Source: Rhytidiadelphus loreus
Taxonomy: Eukaryota > Streptophyta > Bryopsida > Hypnales > Hylocomiaceae
Assembly (NCBI GenBank): GCA_947034895.1
Contig: OX344762.1
Coordinates: forward strand, 72,968,981-73,032,980
DNA: 64,000 nt
Reading direction: 5' to 3'
Positions within the stretch are counted from its first letter, which is position 1; each line of letters begins with the position of its first letter. Below are positions 26,359 to 37,366 of the stretch, one piece after another. The notes under the pieces are model-generated. The model saw only the letters and a program-made list of their open reading frames with translations, was not told where the DNA came from and ran no database searches. The translations under genes were made by a program, and so were the position numbers.

Positions 26359-27640
26359 AGTGTTGAAAGTCAATAGAATATAGAGAGAGAAACAAACGAA
26401 ACAGAGAATAGAACATCAATGCTCATAGAGACAAAGACATCAAGTGACGGAAGTCACACTGAAATGCAGCCAATTGAATCTCGAACCAAATACATAGAAT
26501 AAGACTATATTTCTAGAATGATTTGAAATATCTAAATAAAATAAAAGCAATTAGGGGAGGCTTTGTCAGTTTGTAGTGAACAACACAGGTACTACACGGT
26601 GCTCCGTGTATAGAGTGCATAGCCCCCAAATCACCATCTTTTTCTACTTTGCCAAGTAGCTATTATTAGAAGTGGGCAAATTTTCATATCTTCTTATTGA
26701 CGATTGACAAGTGAAAGAAGGTTCCAATGCATCAAAGAACACAAGTAAAAGAATTTTCTTTTTACTAACCATGTATGGAATCTTCATAATTATAGAATTT
26801 TCTTATTAAAAGTTATAGTAAAAGGAAAGTTGCAAAATTAGGTTTGGAAGGAATCCTATAAATGCAGTCAGTAATACTTGAAACATTTAGTAGTAATAAA
26901 CCAAAATATAAATTGATTCTAGATTCATTGTTTGTGTGCTAGAAGAAATATGTTGTATTTGAATATTCAATTCAATTTTGTATTTATGAACATAAAAAAT
27001 GTCACATGTATGACAAAAGTATTGCTCACTAAATAGAAGAAGGTGATATTATGAATTCATATGAATTTTTCATGTAATATGACTTGAATAGATAAGGTAT
27101 GGTACAACATGGTTGATTTCTATTGTTCTAATGGAGTTTTTGTAGTTCAAAGTTTGAAAGCTCATTACTTATACAATGTTTTTTAGATTTCGTGGTATAT
27201 GAAAATTTTATATAATTATTATAAGTGAGTGCAATGCGTATGCTTTATGTGGTTTGTGAAGTAACTTTCTTATAGTCAGGCTTTTTTTTTGTAGTCAAAT
27301 GTTGTTTACTTTTTGTGTAGTAGATATTCTTTTAAAGTAGAAGATCTAAATTGTACTAATGACTTATGAATGTGAAGTATGTGGGAAATAATAAATTTCT
27401 TTTGAGGATCAATGAACTGACTTTCTACATATATTATGGAAATAGTATGCATTCCACACATGCCTGTACTAGTGTATATAATGATTTTATATGTACATGC
27501 AATAAAAAATGAATTTGTGAATTTCAAAAATGAAGGCATCCTGAAGGCATTTTTTGGTTTCTTAAGACTCTTAGCAGTGTATTCTTCAAAATATAGGAGA
27601 CAATCATTGCTTAGTTCTTGTACTTATACTTTTGTATTTC

Positions 27641-30256
27641 ATGATGATTACCAACAGAACCATTATGGCTATCAAAACATACAATGAATGGATGGAACAC
27701 GGATGGTGGCTTGTGGCGATTGACTCAACAACGGACGCAGCAACAAGCACTCCGACAGGAATGTTGTGGATCACAGAGCATCCTATGCGGGAAGGGAGGC
27801 ATTGGACAGCTTTGGGCATGGAACGTGGGAAACTGACATCCATTTCCACTGCACCTGACGATTTCATATTTTTGAATGTTCAAATGGAAGTAGGCAACAA
27901 TGCGAGGTACAAGCTGCAGAGGAATTTGATGATGGCACCAATTCCACCTTCTTGTTTGGAGGTAGAGCAACCCATGAGGGTCATACAAAAACTTGCAGAG
28001 CATTGGAATATTATGCTAGAATTGCTTCAGAATGCACGTAGTGAAGCAGTGCAAAGGATCATGAAATTGAGTCCAGAAGATGTTTTAAGAGGGAGGCGAT
28101 ATGTGGTGGATGCCTTGGCTTATGAAGAGATGCAGAATACAGATCCCTCCAATGTCAGAGATAAAACTCCGCCACGTGAACCTGAAGAAACGGATCCTGT
28201 GTACAGGATACTTGCAGCTCCGTTAAACGTGCATTGGTTGCCTGTTCAAGATCGTGTTAGAAGGCGTTCACCACCAGGAGCAGTTCAAGAGAATGAGTCC
28301 TCTCCTATTTCTGTTGAGCAACGAAGAGTGAGAACCAAGCATGGGAAGAGTCCACACGGTGGAACAAGAGGGAGGTCATCATCTAGTGCAGGCACATCTA
28401 GGGGTGCTGTTGAACATGGTGGTTTAATCTCACCACGTGTTGGACCAAGCACAGTGATGTCTACAGGTGCAGCTATCAACACTTTTCCAGTTTCAGCATC
28501 CACAGGAGGAGAGTCATCCAAAAGAGCTGCCCAACGGAAGAAAGGACCACAAGGTTCTAAAGCATCCAGAGTTGTTAATCCACGTGGAAGAGGAAGAGGA
28601 ACTGTGAGACAAGTAGATACTCAAATGACACCAAGCACCGAACATGGTATAGGAGAAAGGAGTACACACGCAATTGAAGAGCATGTTGAACACGATGAAG
28701 CATTTGAAATTGTGGAAGAATCCGGAGAAGAAGAAGAAGAAGAAGAAGAGACCCATAGAACTCACGTGTCTGCAAGTGTTGGTCCATTTGTAAGATTTCC
28801 TTCAAATGATGAATTTCTGGCGGGATACATATGGGGTATGGGCTTGGTTTTCAATGCGAGGATTGAAAACATTCGAGCTGTTGGACACGTGGAGACGAAT
28901 CACCGAGCTTTGACTGATAGGCGTGTGTCAACCACGTATAAGCGACTTTGTGGAAGAGAAGAGCCTAATATGTCACCTCTAACTTTACGTCCAATTGCTT
29001 ATATTGTGGAAGGAGTGAACATAGAAGGTGTTGCCCAACAAAGGGAGATCCCATTTTCAGACACTAATGCAGTGAAAGAGTTTGACGCTGCATACCTACA
29101 TAATGCTCGAGTTGTTGCAGGAAATCCCGACATGTCGAAGATCAATTGGTTGGAAAACAACATCATTTGGGAGCCAGTTGATGGTCAACATGTGGTTGCA
29201 GCTTGTAAACAAGGTGAAAGGCAGCACATAGCAGGGTTGTTGGAGGATGAGGAGTACTTTAACATATTTGCCAGAAGGAAAGCACGATTTGTTGTGTACA
29301 ATGATTCGAAGGTGTATATCGAAGCGTCTGTGCGAATAAATGCTAAAGAATTTGAGAGAGAGTTCTACACAACAATGGAAGAAGATCTGGTGAAGCTACG
29401 AGCAATTTGGGAAGCTTGTGGGAGACCTAATCCACAATCACGAGCAGATGATGCGCAACGAGCTAGAGCAGTAACGATGGCAGCAAGTGCGTTGCATTGG
29501 ACGAGGTCATCTGTGCAGAATGTATCGTTGGGGGGTATTTCTAAAAGGATGGCACAGTACACCCGCCATGCATGGCAGGAAGATGAAGTTGCGTATGAAG
29601 CTGTTCTACAAGTTTGCCGGGATTATGAAGAAGGACTACTTTGGTATAGCAAAGATGATTTGAAGAAGTGGAAGAAGTATGCAAATCAGAAGTCGTTGGA
29701 TGCAAATGTTGATGTGAGGGAAAACAGAAAGAAGATGGAGAGGTTTTGGCTGAGGCCACTGGTGAGGGTTCCTAAAGTACATTACTTGCGGTTGGCAAAA
29801 GAAATGTCTGCTAAACCTCTTGTTGATGGTGAACGTCCACAACAAAGATTTTTCTTCAACAATGCTAGTAGCAACACTCCAGCAAAGGGTACTTTGGCTT
29901 GGGCAACTGAGCGTATTCAACGAAGGGAAGCAGTGCGAAATGCAATACGGTGGTTGATGGTCGAATCAGGGCAAACACATCCGAAGACTATGGACAGTTT
30001 TTTCCTTATGAATGTGCGAAAATTTGAAGGACATGACCGCAAGCAGTTGCAAGTGCTTGCTGAAGTAGTTGACAAGAAAATGAAGATAGCTTGGTCATCT
30101 CCAACAGTGAAGACTATCGAAGCGCTGCGGAGGTTTGAAGCTCTAATACCTCCAATGATCAAAGATCATTATGTGAATATCGAACGTGGTGGATCAGGGT
30201 ACCACGGGTATAACAAAGATGTGACGAACTTGGATGAGGCGAGCTGGGATTGGTAG
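27641..30256 (+). CDS. Large ParB-like (DGQH) protein of the 14.9-kb element
   Basis: This uninterrupted frame of about 870 codons ends at a TAG (30254-30256). Start choice is uncertain; ATGATG at 27641 or ATG at 27665 are candidates. The N-terminal region (HGWWLVAIDSTT; LNVQMEVGN) is unrecognised. The middle is low-complexity, with RGRSSS, PRGRGRG and an acidic run of Glu near 28725-28750. The C-terminal third has a ParB-nuclease-like segment: LRPIAYIVEGVNI, then REIPFSD, WEPVDGQHVVAA (Asp encoded at 29180) and FVVYNDSKVY. This parallels the order of ParB-type domains around their DGQH/R motif, with Val replacing the usual Arg. ParB-like domains often accompany DNA methyltransferases in mobile elements. 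The function here is inferred only. Confidence 0.55.
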   Translation: MMITNRTIMAIKTYNEWMEHGWWLVAIDSTTDAATSTPTGMLWITEHPMREGRHWTALGMERGKLTSISTAPDDFIFLNVQMEVGNNARYKLQRNLMMAPIPPSCLEVEQPMRVIQKLAEHWNIMLELLQNARSEAVQRIMKLSPEDVLRGRRYVVDALAYEEMQNTDPSNVRDKTPPREPEETDPVYRILAAPLNVHWLPVQDRVRRRSPPGAVQENESSPISVEQRRVRTKHGKSPHGGTRGRSSSSAGTSRGAVEHGGLISPRVGPSTVMSTGAAINTFPVSASTGGESSKRAAQRKKGPQGSKASRVVNPRGRGRGTVRQVDTQMTPSTEHGIGERSTHAIEEHVEHDEAFEIVEESGEEEEEEEETHRTHVSASVGPFVRFPSNDEFLAGYIWGMGLVFNARIENIRAVGHVETNHRALTDRRVSTTYKRLCGREEPNMSPLTLRPIAYIVEGVNIEGVAQQREIPFSDTNAVKEFDAAYLHNARVVAGNPDMSKINWLENNIIWEPVDGQHVVAACKQGERQHIAGLLEDEEYFNIFARRKARFVVYNDSKVYIEASVRINAKEFEREFYTTMEEDLVKLRAIWEACGRPNPQSRADDAQRARAVTMAASALHWTRSSVQNVSLGGISKRMAQYTRHAWQEDEVAYEAVLQVCRDYEEGLLWYSKDDLKKWKKYANQKSLDANVDVRENRKKMERFWLRPLVRVPKVHYLRLAKEMSAKPLVDGERPQQRFFFNNASSNTPAKGTLAWATERIQRREAVRNAIRWLMVESGQTHPKTMDSFFLMNVRKFEGHDRKQLQVLAEVVDKKMKIAWSSPTVKTIEALRRFEALIPPMIKDHYVNIERGGSGYHGYNKDVTNLDEASWDW

Positions 30257-32263
30257 TTGACTGTACCGTGTAATACACATGAAGTGAATGTTGGAGGTGT
30301 TTCAATTCGATGTGGAGGATGTTTTTTTACAAAAGGTGTTGTGGAATTGGGAATGCCTTGTTTGTGGATATTTGATTGTAGACGGTGCGGGGCAAAAGGA
30401 GAGGATGAAGCTTGGACAGACGTTGAGTACAATATTGCATTGCAAATAGTGCAACAGTGGATGGCAGGCATTCACAAGTGGACAGCAATATTTTTGTTTC
30501 CACCAGGAACGTATTTCGAAGAGAAGATGAGAGAGAATATGGTATTGCCATCAGAGAGTACATGGCGGAAAGGAGTTTGGGTGTTTCAACCACAAACAAT
30601 GTCAACATATATATATGACCTACGACACGAAGGCCGAGCTGATCGGAGTGTACAAGCGGTAGGTGACATTGCAATTGTAATGGTACATCCTAATGCATCG
30701 AGGGTGGCAGACAACGTACGAGGAGGTCTTCACCAAGTACCTGTAGTATTTATAGATGCATGGAGCGAAGGAAAGATGCCTTCTACTGTGGATCCAGTGG
30801 AGAGGACCCCTATGGAGTTGCAAAGGTTGGTTGCGTCATATTTACCTGAGAAATGGGGGCTTGTTACAGTGGGCATTACATCAGCCATACCAAGTATACT
30901 GCAATCAGCTTTTGTGGGTACGGAACTGATTGTATTGGATGGTTCAATAGATCGAACACGTTTTCTATACAACACATTGCAGGAACAATTTCATGCAGGA
31001 ATCCAAATGCGACAAGCTGCAATGCTAGTGAATGAAAATGCAGAGATAGGAGACCCTCAAATTAGTAGTGCACCATCTGCGCAACGTTCTACAACGCATG
31101 TACAACAATCTATGGCAGAAGAGGAGGAGGAAGACAGTCTTGGAGATGAGGAAGAGGATGTCGAAGACGGGGAAGATTTGCATTCAGAAGATACGCCGAT
31201 ACGAGAAGGATATGAAGTAAGGCAACCTCGAAGCCCAAATGATCCAGAGTATGTCAAAGGGGAGGAGGAAGAAGACGAGGATGAGGTAGAGTATGACAGT
31301 GAAGAGGATACAGAAGAGACATCTACCTCAGATGACGAATCATCAGATGAGTCTTCTGATTCATCAGAGGAAGGGGAAAAGGAAGTACATAAAGTTGTCC
31401 TTGAAGAGAAGAGAATGAAAAGTATTGAGAAGACAACAGAGGTTCCTAATGCATCAGAGGAGTTAGAGACTACGAGGACACTACAACATGATGCTGCTCA
31501 AAGCATTGTCTCTTCAACGCCAGAAGTTCAAAAAAAAGATGGGTCCTCAAATGATGCAGTTCTTGAGCGAGAGACTGTTACACAAGAAGAAGTTCTGAAA
31601 GACGTGGATGTAGAAGAAGTACAAGGAAGTCTTCATATTGCAGGAAACGAAGGGAGTGAAGGCACTCATGGAGGACTGCACGAGATGCAAAGTGAACTTG
31701 GAGTACCTGCAGAAGTGGTGACATCTGTGGAAGAAGAAGCAATAGAAAAAAAGAGGACCATATCAGAGGCAAGGACTCCAATTCATGCAATGGAAGAGGT
31801 GGATACAGAGATGGAGGATGCGGTGAAAGAATCATGTGATGAGGTTTTGGCTTCAGCATCTGCGACTACAACTTCACAAGGTACAACAGTGATTGGTTTG
31901 ACAAATGAAACGCATTTGAGTATTATGTCTTTTGCGTGGGCCTCTCAAGAGCAAGCGATGACGGAAGGAGCGGATGGACTTTATTACGATCAAGAGGGTA
32001 TTAGATATCGTCGTAGTGGAACTGAGGGAGAATATAGATTTGAGCAAGTAACATCAGTTTTGGAGGAGACAGTGCACATGGACGAAGAACCTTCTCTAAG
32101 AGCTCAAGTTGTGGTCGATACGACTTTGGATTACGATGAAGTACAAATTCCAGATGAGGTTCATGCAGTACTCACTGCACGATCTATAAATAGTACAAGT
32201 GGTGAAACACTTGGAAGTCAATCTCCGAGGGTCATTGCAGAGACACCAGAGCCATTAGAGTAG
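30257..32263 (+). CDS. Possible degenerate amino-methyltransferase fold with acidic tail, in frame after a TAG
   Basis: The codon right after the TAG at 30254 opens a further 668-codon frame in the same phase, so the two parts were probably once one protein. The first 260 residues show a pattern like permuted DNA amino-methyltransferases. A strand LWIFDCRRCG sits where DPPY would be, then comes WTDVEYNIALQIVQQWM and IFLFPPGTY. A 'target-Pro' like step (DPVERTPMELQRLVASYLP) and a Rossmann-like VTVGITSA...LIVLDGS follow. The catalytic DPPY is not present, so the domain is either inactive or wrongly assigned. The rest is an acidic, Glu/Asp-rich low-complexity tail (about 31120-31390). No ATG lies near the start of the frame. 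Confidence 0.4.
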   Translation: MTVPCNTHEVNVGGVSIRCGGCFFTKGVVELGMPCLWIFDCRRCGAKGEDEAWTDVEYNIALQIVQQWMAGIHKWTAIFLFPPGTYFEEKMRENMVLPSESTWRKGVWVFQPQTMSTYIYDLRHEGRADRSVQAVGDIAIVMVHPNASRVADNVRGGLHQVPVVFIDAWSEGKMPSTVDPVERTPMELQRLVASYLPEKWGLVTVGITSAIPSILQSAFVGTELIVLDGSIDRTRFLYNTLQEQFHAGIQMRQAAMLVNENAEIGDPQISSAPSAQRSTTHVQQSMAEEEEEDSLGDEEEDVEDGEDLHSEDTPIREGYEVRQPRSPNDPEYVKGEEEEDEDEVEYDSEEDTEETSTSDDESSDESSDSSEEGEKEVHKVVLEEKRMKSIEKTTEVPNASEELETTRTLQHDAAQSIVSSTPEVQKKDGSSNDAVLERETVTQEEVLKDVDVEEVQGSLHIAGNEGSEGTHGGLHEMQSELGVPAEVVTSVEEEAIEKKRTISEARTPIHAMEEVDTEMEDAVKESCDEVLASASATTTSQGTTVIGLTNETHLSIMSFAWASQEQAMTEGADGLYYDQEGIRYRRSGTEGEYRFEQVTSVLEETVHMDEEPSLRAQVVVDTTLDYDEVQIPDEVHAVLTARSINSTSGETLGSQSPRVIAETPEPLE

Positions 32264-32710
32264 TATATTGACAAAGTTCATATGGAGAATGTTGTTTAGT
32301 TTGACAAGAACAAAGTTGGACATCTTGTATGAGGATTCCTTTGTTCTACTGTAATACTTCAATGATAATAAATGGATGGTGTGCTTTTTCTTTCCAACTA
32401 AGGACTAATGTTTTAGAATATAATGAAAATGATTGTTTAAAAATGAAGTGAACAAGGAACATCAAGTGTGTTGTATGTATCAACAATTGAGCTTTTGAAT
32501 GATTCCATATTGGAAAATTACAAATTTGTACAATTAGTTCGGGCGTTTTTAAATAACTATTGCATGCAAGTGTACTATAGGTAGTGGAAATGGAAGGTTA
32601 ATATCGTACAATGAACAAGGAAAAAAATTGAAAATTACTTGTGAAAATGGTGTACCAATTTTTTAAAAGTGAAGAAAATGCACCTATTTTGCAGTACAAT
32701 TAGTGCACTT
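32264..32710. other. 3' flank of the ParB-like gene to the right terminal repeat
   Basis: AT-rich, non-coding. A palindrome (gcacttggccaagtgc, 32705-32720) overlaps the inner edge of the terminal repeat and could be part of a transposase binding region. Confidence 0.5.
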
Positions 32711-32741
32711 GGCCAAGTGCAAAAATTACGAATTCTGTGTT
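32711..32741. repeat. Right terminal inverted repeat of the 14.9-kb element
   Basis: It begins GGCCAAGTGCAAAAATTACG and ends CTGTGTT, the exact inverse of 17804-17834. TTAC follows directly at 32742-32745. Confidence 0.88.
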
Positions 32742-33966
32742 TTACCCCCTAGAGGACCAAACAATTTTTATTGGTAATACAACAATTTTGGTCAGCTCAC
32801 TAAGAATAAAAATATCTGTTATATTTTTTTGAGGTTTTTGGATGTGGGGATGAGGAGTACTTTGCCACTCTACCAAAAAGAAATTTACAATTGAATTTGT
32901 CCATAAGGAGTTATGAAAGAACATGTTGTTTTTTAAGCCTAGAGGATAACATAGGCAAGATTATTTATACTAGAGCAAAATTTGCATTACAATGCTTGAA
33001 GGAGCTTGGGCAAGGCTTTGGATAGTCTCTCGTCCCAAGTTCAGACCGGGGGATTTTTCTAGTATTTTTTTGGACTCATAAACTCATCAAAGAGCACAAC
33101 GAGGTGGTGACAATTAGAAATAAACACCCCTTTAGTTTTAGAAATTTCAACATAAGTCACTTATTTTGTGTGTAAAGAGATAAGAAGAGAAGATCTTTAT
33201 ACAACCCATGTGGGGTATGTAAATTAGAATTAGAATAAGAATTAGTGGAATTTCAACCACTCATACTTAAGTGAAAAGTAAGAATTATGTTGAAAGTAGA
33301 ATTTCAGACTTCATTTGGGTGTAATAGAATAATTTTTTCCAAAATACTGTGTGCTAAGAAAATTTGATAAATCAAGCTAGATTTCATTTCTAAAAGAACG
33401 TTTAAGATTTTGAACCTCCAAGAAAAAGTTATGGACAAAATTTAGAGAGAATATTTGAAAATGTCAAAGAAAATGTCCCTTCCAAACCCTCTTTGAACTT
33501 TGTCCATAACTTTTGATTAGAGACTTGAAATCTCAAACTGTTTTTTGGAGATGAAATTTAACTTCATTTCACAACTTTTAGAAGTTCAAATTTTTATAGA
33601 AAAAATTATTCTACTACTCCAAAACGAAGTTTGAAATTCTACTTTGAATACAATTCCTACTTTTCACTTAACTATAAGTGGTTGAGCTCCTACTAATTTC
33701 AGTTTACATATCTCACATGATTTGAAATGTTATTAAAGTTTTTGAACATGTGGCCAACTCTTCCACAAAGAGAAAGCAAAAATAAAATTCAAGCAAAAAA
33801 AATAAATTAAATTGTTCAAAAGCCTCCCCGAATCAAAGTTGCTCGGAATTTTGTGCCCTCCAAAAACATTTTTATCAAAACATTTGGTTGATGTGGCTTT
33901 TGACATCAAAATGGCCCATTTTGAGTATTTTTTGGTGAAACATAGTCAAAGAACTTTAGGGGTTAA
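32742..33966. mobile_element. TTAA-type element split from its left flank by the 14.9-kb insertion
   Basis: It begins TTACCCCCTAGAGGACC, like the 3480 element except for one base, and ends CTTTAGGGGTTAA. The large element's right end abuts it exactly, so insertion happened at its edge. A further two-armed repeat (33207-33719) is nested inside. Confidence 0.45.
33207..33719. mobile_element. Two-armed inverted-repeat element (intact relative of 13737-14780)
   Basis: The left arm begins CATGTGGGGTATGTAAATTA; the right arm, read inverted, begins CATGTGAGATATGTAAAC and stays similar over about 150 bp. It has no coding content. It shows what the 13737 copy looked like before the Stowaway-like insertion. 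Confidence 0.6.
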
Positions 33967-34879
33967 TAAGTGTTATAAACTTTCACCCAATTTTCAATGT
34001 ATTTTCAAAAACTATGCCATTCAATGATTTTTAGAATTTTCACATTTTTTTTATGTCAATGACTTATTCCATGCCTTGTATTTTGTCATCCTTTGAATTA
34101 TTTATATGTGAGTCCCATTTGTCCCTTTCAAGAAGATGATTTCAACTAACATTGACTCTAAGTGAACTAATAAAATTGAGCTTAGCAAATTGAATTTCTT
34201 ATGCACTTTTCAATTTTCAAAATTTCCTAAACCTAAGAAAGTTATTGCAAGTGCAAGTTGAGTATGTATTATCTTAGTTATACTGCAATTGTAAATTACC
34301 TTCGCATACAAATGTCTAATTGTTAACTTAATGTCTCTTAGTAGTAGTTGATAGAACTTTACACTGTAACATGTTGAGATTTTCGAACTTATTATTGTAA
34401 TTGATACACATTTTTTTGATATTGAATCTACAAAAATTCATTCTACTTTCTAAAATATTAAAGATTTTGTTTATAGTGGCCAAGAAAAATTAAATATTTA
34501 AGTTTGACTATAAAAAAATTAAATTTAAATATCTACATTACCAGTGTAGTTCATTAAAAAATATTAGAAGTGCTATATCTATTATTATATGTGGTTGTAT
34601 ATGTGAAACTTCAAAGCCTTAAGAGTGCAATGTTACAATAGTAATACCAATGAAGTATGTGCAACATGTGTCAAGTAGTTATTAGAACTACCCATGAGTA
34701 TTGATGTATGATTAGAGGTGGGATCCATGGATAGTAAACTTTCAAGCAATGAGAACTTCTAAAATTGAGAAGATCAAGGAACATAACTTTACATTCATAA
34801 TTTTATGTCCAATGGAGAGAATGATGCAAACAACACTTTTGACAATGGTATAAAAGTGATAGGTTTTAGCTCCCCTAGA

Positions 34880-35630
34880 ATTGTAGTCACTCCCATCTCA
34901 AGAGGTGGACTTGACAACAATTCTAGGAAACCCTTGGGCTAAAAAATCTCACATGCAATTTTACATGTCCTTGAGCTTTTCATTGTTTAAAATTTTGGAC
35001 ATTGATATAGTACAAGATGATTACAATTCTGTGCTCTCTTCTCACTTCACACTACTTCCAAAGGTCGACCTCTCAAAAATAAACCTTGAATCTTCAATGC
35101 ACTTGACAACTATTCTAGGAAATCCATTGGTTTTCTTTGAGGCTTTTCAATTTGAATGTAAAGAGGGTCTAATTTGTTCATTCTTAAGGGTTGATGTGTC
35201 TAAGGTGAAGGCACCCATTACTGCCGCCCCATTGGCAATCAATAGGGTGCAATATTTCCAACCAAGGCTGAACATATTTCCATTTTTTCTTTGGAATGTG
35301 TGTTTTTCTCCTTTTTCAAGGTTTGAACCAATAAGTTCATGACACATAAGTGTGCAAGAAAGTAGGAAGCAATGAACGGGAAAGTAGTTCTTGAATGATA
35401 GGAATTGGAAGAATCTAGACATTAGCTATGGATCCAATGCACTTTTTGCCTCCCAAAATTCATAGTAAATTCAGTTCAAACTATAAAATTTCCAATTTTT
35501 TTGCAATCCCTATCATTTCTGTTAATGCACCTCTGAAAATATTTTCTTTACCTTGCACTACCCCAGATCATGTCCAGAATTGCTTATTTGATCTGTTATG
35601 GGTGCCTTCACTGTAGTTCCACTAAAGAAT
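34880..35630 (+). other. Coding-like remnant with repeated LTTILGNP motif
   Basis: Two similar pieces (acttgacaacaattctagga, about 34910, and acttgacaactattctagga, about 35101) translate to DLTTILGNPW and HLTTILGNPL in the same frame. The surroundings read CKEGLICSFLRVDVSKVKAP. It may be a decayed retroelement or gene fragment; no family was recognised. Confidence 0.25.
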
Positions 35631-35935
35631 GAGAGTTATTTCTCTATCTTTATAGAATTACTCAACAAACTCTTTATTTGCAATGACAATGAGAGTAGCT
35701 CCAACATCATTACTCTAGAAGTACCAACATCTTGCAATTCAACAACGTTTTTTAAATGAAGCTTTTATGATCTGATACTAATTCTTTCCCTGACTGGACA
35801 TCGTGACAACTTTGCACGAACTGAACACAATGAATACAATACGATACAGGTACCCCATCAATATTTTTAATACTTCACGGCACACAAAATGTTCTGTCAG
35901 CCACTCAGCCATCTATAAAAATTGAAAATTAGAAA

Positions 35936-35968
35936 TTAATAAAATAAAATAAAATAAAATAAAATAAA
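35936..35968. repeat. Simple repeat (aaaat)n
   Basis: About six copies of a 5-bp unit taaaa. Confidence 0.85.
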
Positions 35969-35999
35969 ACCCCAATCGCCCAAGCGATTTTGCACGCCA

Positions 36000-37366
36000 G
36001 AATCATATTCTATTCTACGCACCCATATTCTCACTGCCTGCTGGCGAGCACATTACATTCGCCATAAAGTTCGCACCAATCGACAAATGAAACTACATTC
36101 ACTGACTGCAGTTCACAACCAGAAAACTTCTAAACTTCTAATGATGTCCAAAGTGTCAACCCAGAATTATCAAACCACTTTAAGAAATCTCCAATCTTCC
36201 GTCAGTCATTCGTCAATCCAAAACACAGGCACCCAGACTTTTCAAACCGAAGATTCACAGTTTATGGAAAGCAGAAGAAATAGGAAAAAAGGGCAAAACA
36301 CGAACATGACACGGAGCCGGCCAGAGTGAGCTTCCGGGGGCGACGCACATGCCGACTCCGCAATCGACTGAACCCGAGCAACGTCGAACCCGCACTATGT
36401 CGCTCAGCCACCCAAAACTTTTAAAACAATCACAATTTAAAACATTTAAAGAAAAAGATTTCCAGCGCAACATAATTATACAGCAAAACATTTCCAAATA
36501 ACATTTCCAATCACAATTTCCATTCAAACAACTGACAGTGGCACACAACATTTTCACACAACACTTTAGAATGTTATTTCCAAACAACATTTCCTGAAAA
36601 TTTTCCAAACATTTCCAAACAATTCCAGAAAATTTACAGAAATTTGCAGAAAATTTATGGGAAGTTTCAGAAGTTTCATTTTCAGAAGTTTTTTGAAAAA
36701 AAAATTTACAGAGATTTTACTGAGATTTGCAAAAAATTTACTGCGAATTTGCAGGAATTAATTAACCTGAAATCGAAGGTTCGGCCAATCGCTAAATCCG
36801 GCGATGCCGGTGATCCGGTCCATGTGTGCAATTCCCTGGATTCTCGCAATGCCATGCGAGTGATTTCGGTCTTGTGCGCTGGCCTTGATCTTCCGTTCCC
36901 CCGCTTGAGTTCGCTGGCTCCGCTCTTCCCGATCGCGCCAATGCGCACAATATGGTTTGCTCCGCCTCTGTTCCCCAGGTGGCCTCGCCTTTCCTGGCGA
37001 CGTGCCTTAAATCTAGTCAAATCACATCCGCCCACTCCAACTCCCTGTTTTGAACCTTGCAGCTTTCAGTTTGCTGCTTCCAGTTTAGCAGCTTCCAGTT
37101 TCTAGTCTTGTCCCCTTCGCGCTCTCGCTGCATCTCCAACCACTTGAATGGTTGCGGGGGTGGAGTCTGGGTCCTTGAGGATGACGGTGGCGATGGCGAT
37201 GGCGTCCAGTGAGATGGCGAAGGGGTTGTTGCTGAGGTCGTGGTTTGCAGGTTTTGGAATGTTGTGACAAGTTTGAGGTTTAGGGAGAGGTTTGGGGGTG
37301 CGGAAGGAAGATCGTGAGATTCGTAAGGAAGAGAGGAATTGGGGTGGTCGTTTGGGATGCAGTGGA
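36000..37366. other. Upstream region of the DUF641 gene
   Basis: AT-rich with repeated 'aacatttcc' words (36480-36620), then increasingly GC-rich from 36770. It probably holds the promoter and 5' leader of the downstream gene. No separate gene was recognised. Confidence 0.4.

Larger units (their letters stand above)
17804..32741. mobile_element. 14.9-kb DNA transposon with 31-bp perfect terminal inverted repeats
   Basis: The left end (17804-17834) starts AACACAGAATTCGTAATTTT and runs on to GCACTTGGCC. The right end (32711-32741) is its exact reverse complement, 31 of 31 bases. TTAC flanks both ends as a 4-bp target duplication. Inside are a minus-strand DUF7869-type gene resembling a DDE/RNase H-like transposase (18212-21397) and a plus-strand ParB/methyltransferase-like gene pair (27641-32263), placed divergently. 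Between them lie low-complexity GC-rich DNA and nested miniature elements. Four-base duplications occur in the Sola group, reported from mosses, but assigning this element to that group is only a suggestion. Confidence 0.85.

Noticed and set aside
18212..32263. Alternative genetic code or selenocysteine to explain the in-frame TGA/TAG codons
   Set aside because: The other genes in the window use TGA and TAG as ordinary stops, and the stops are explained more simply by C-to-T decay.
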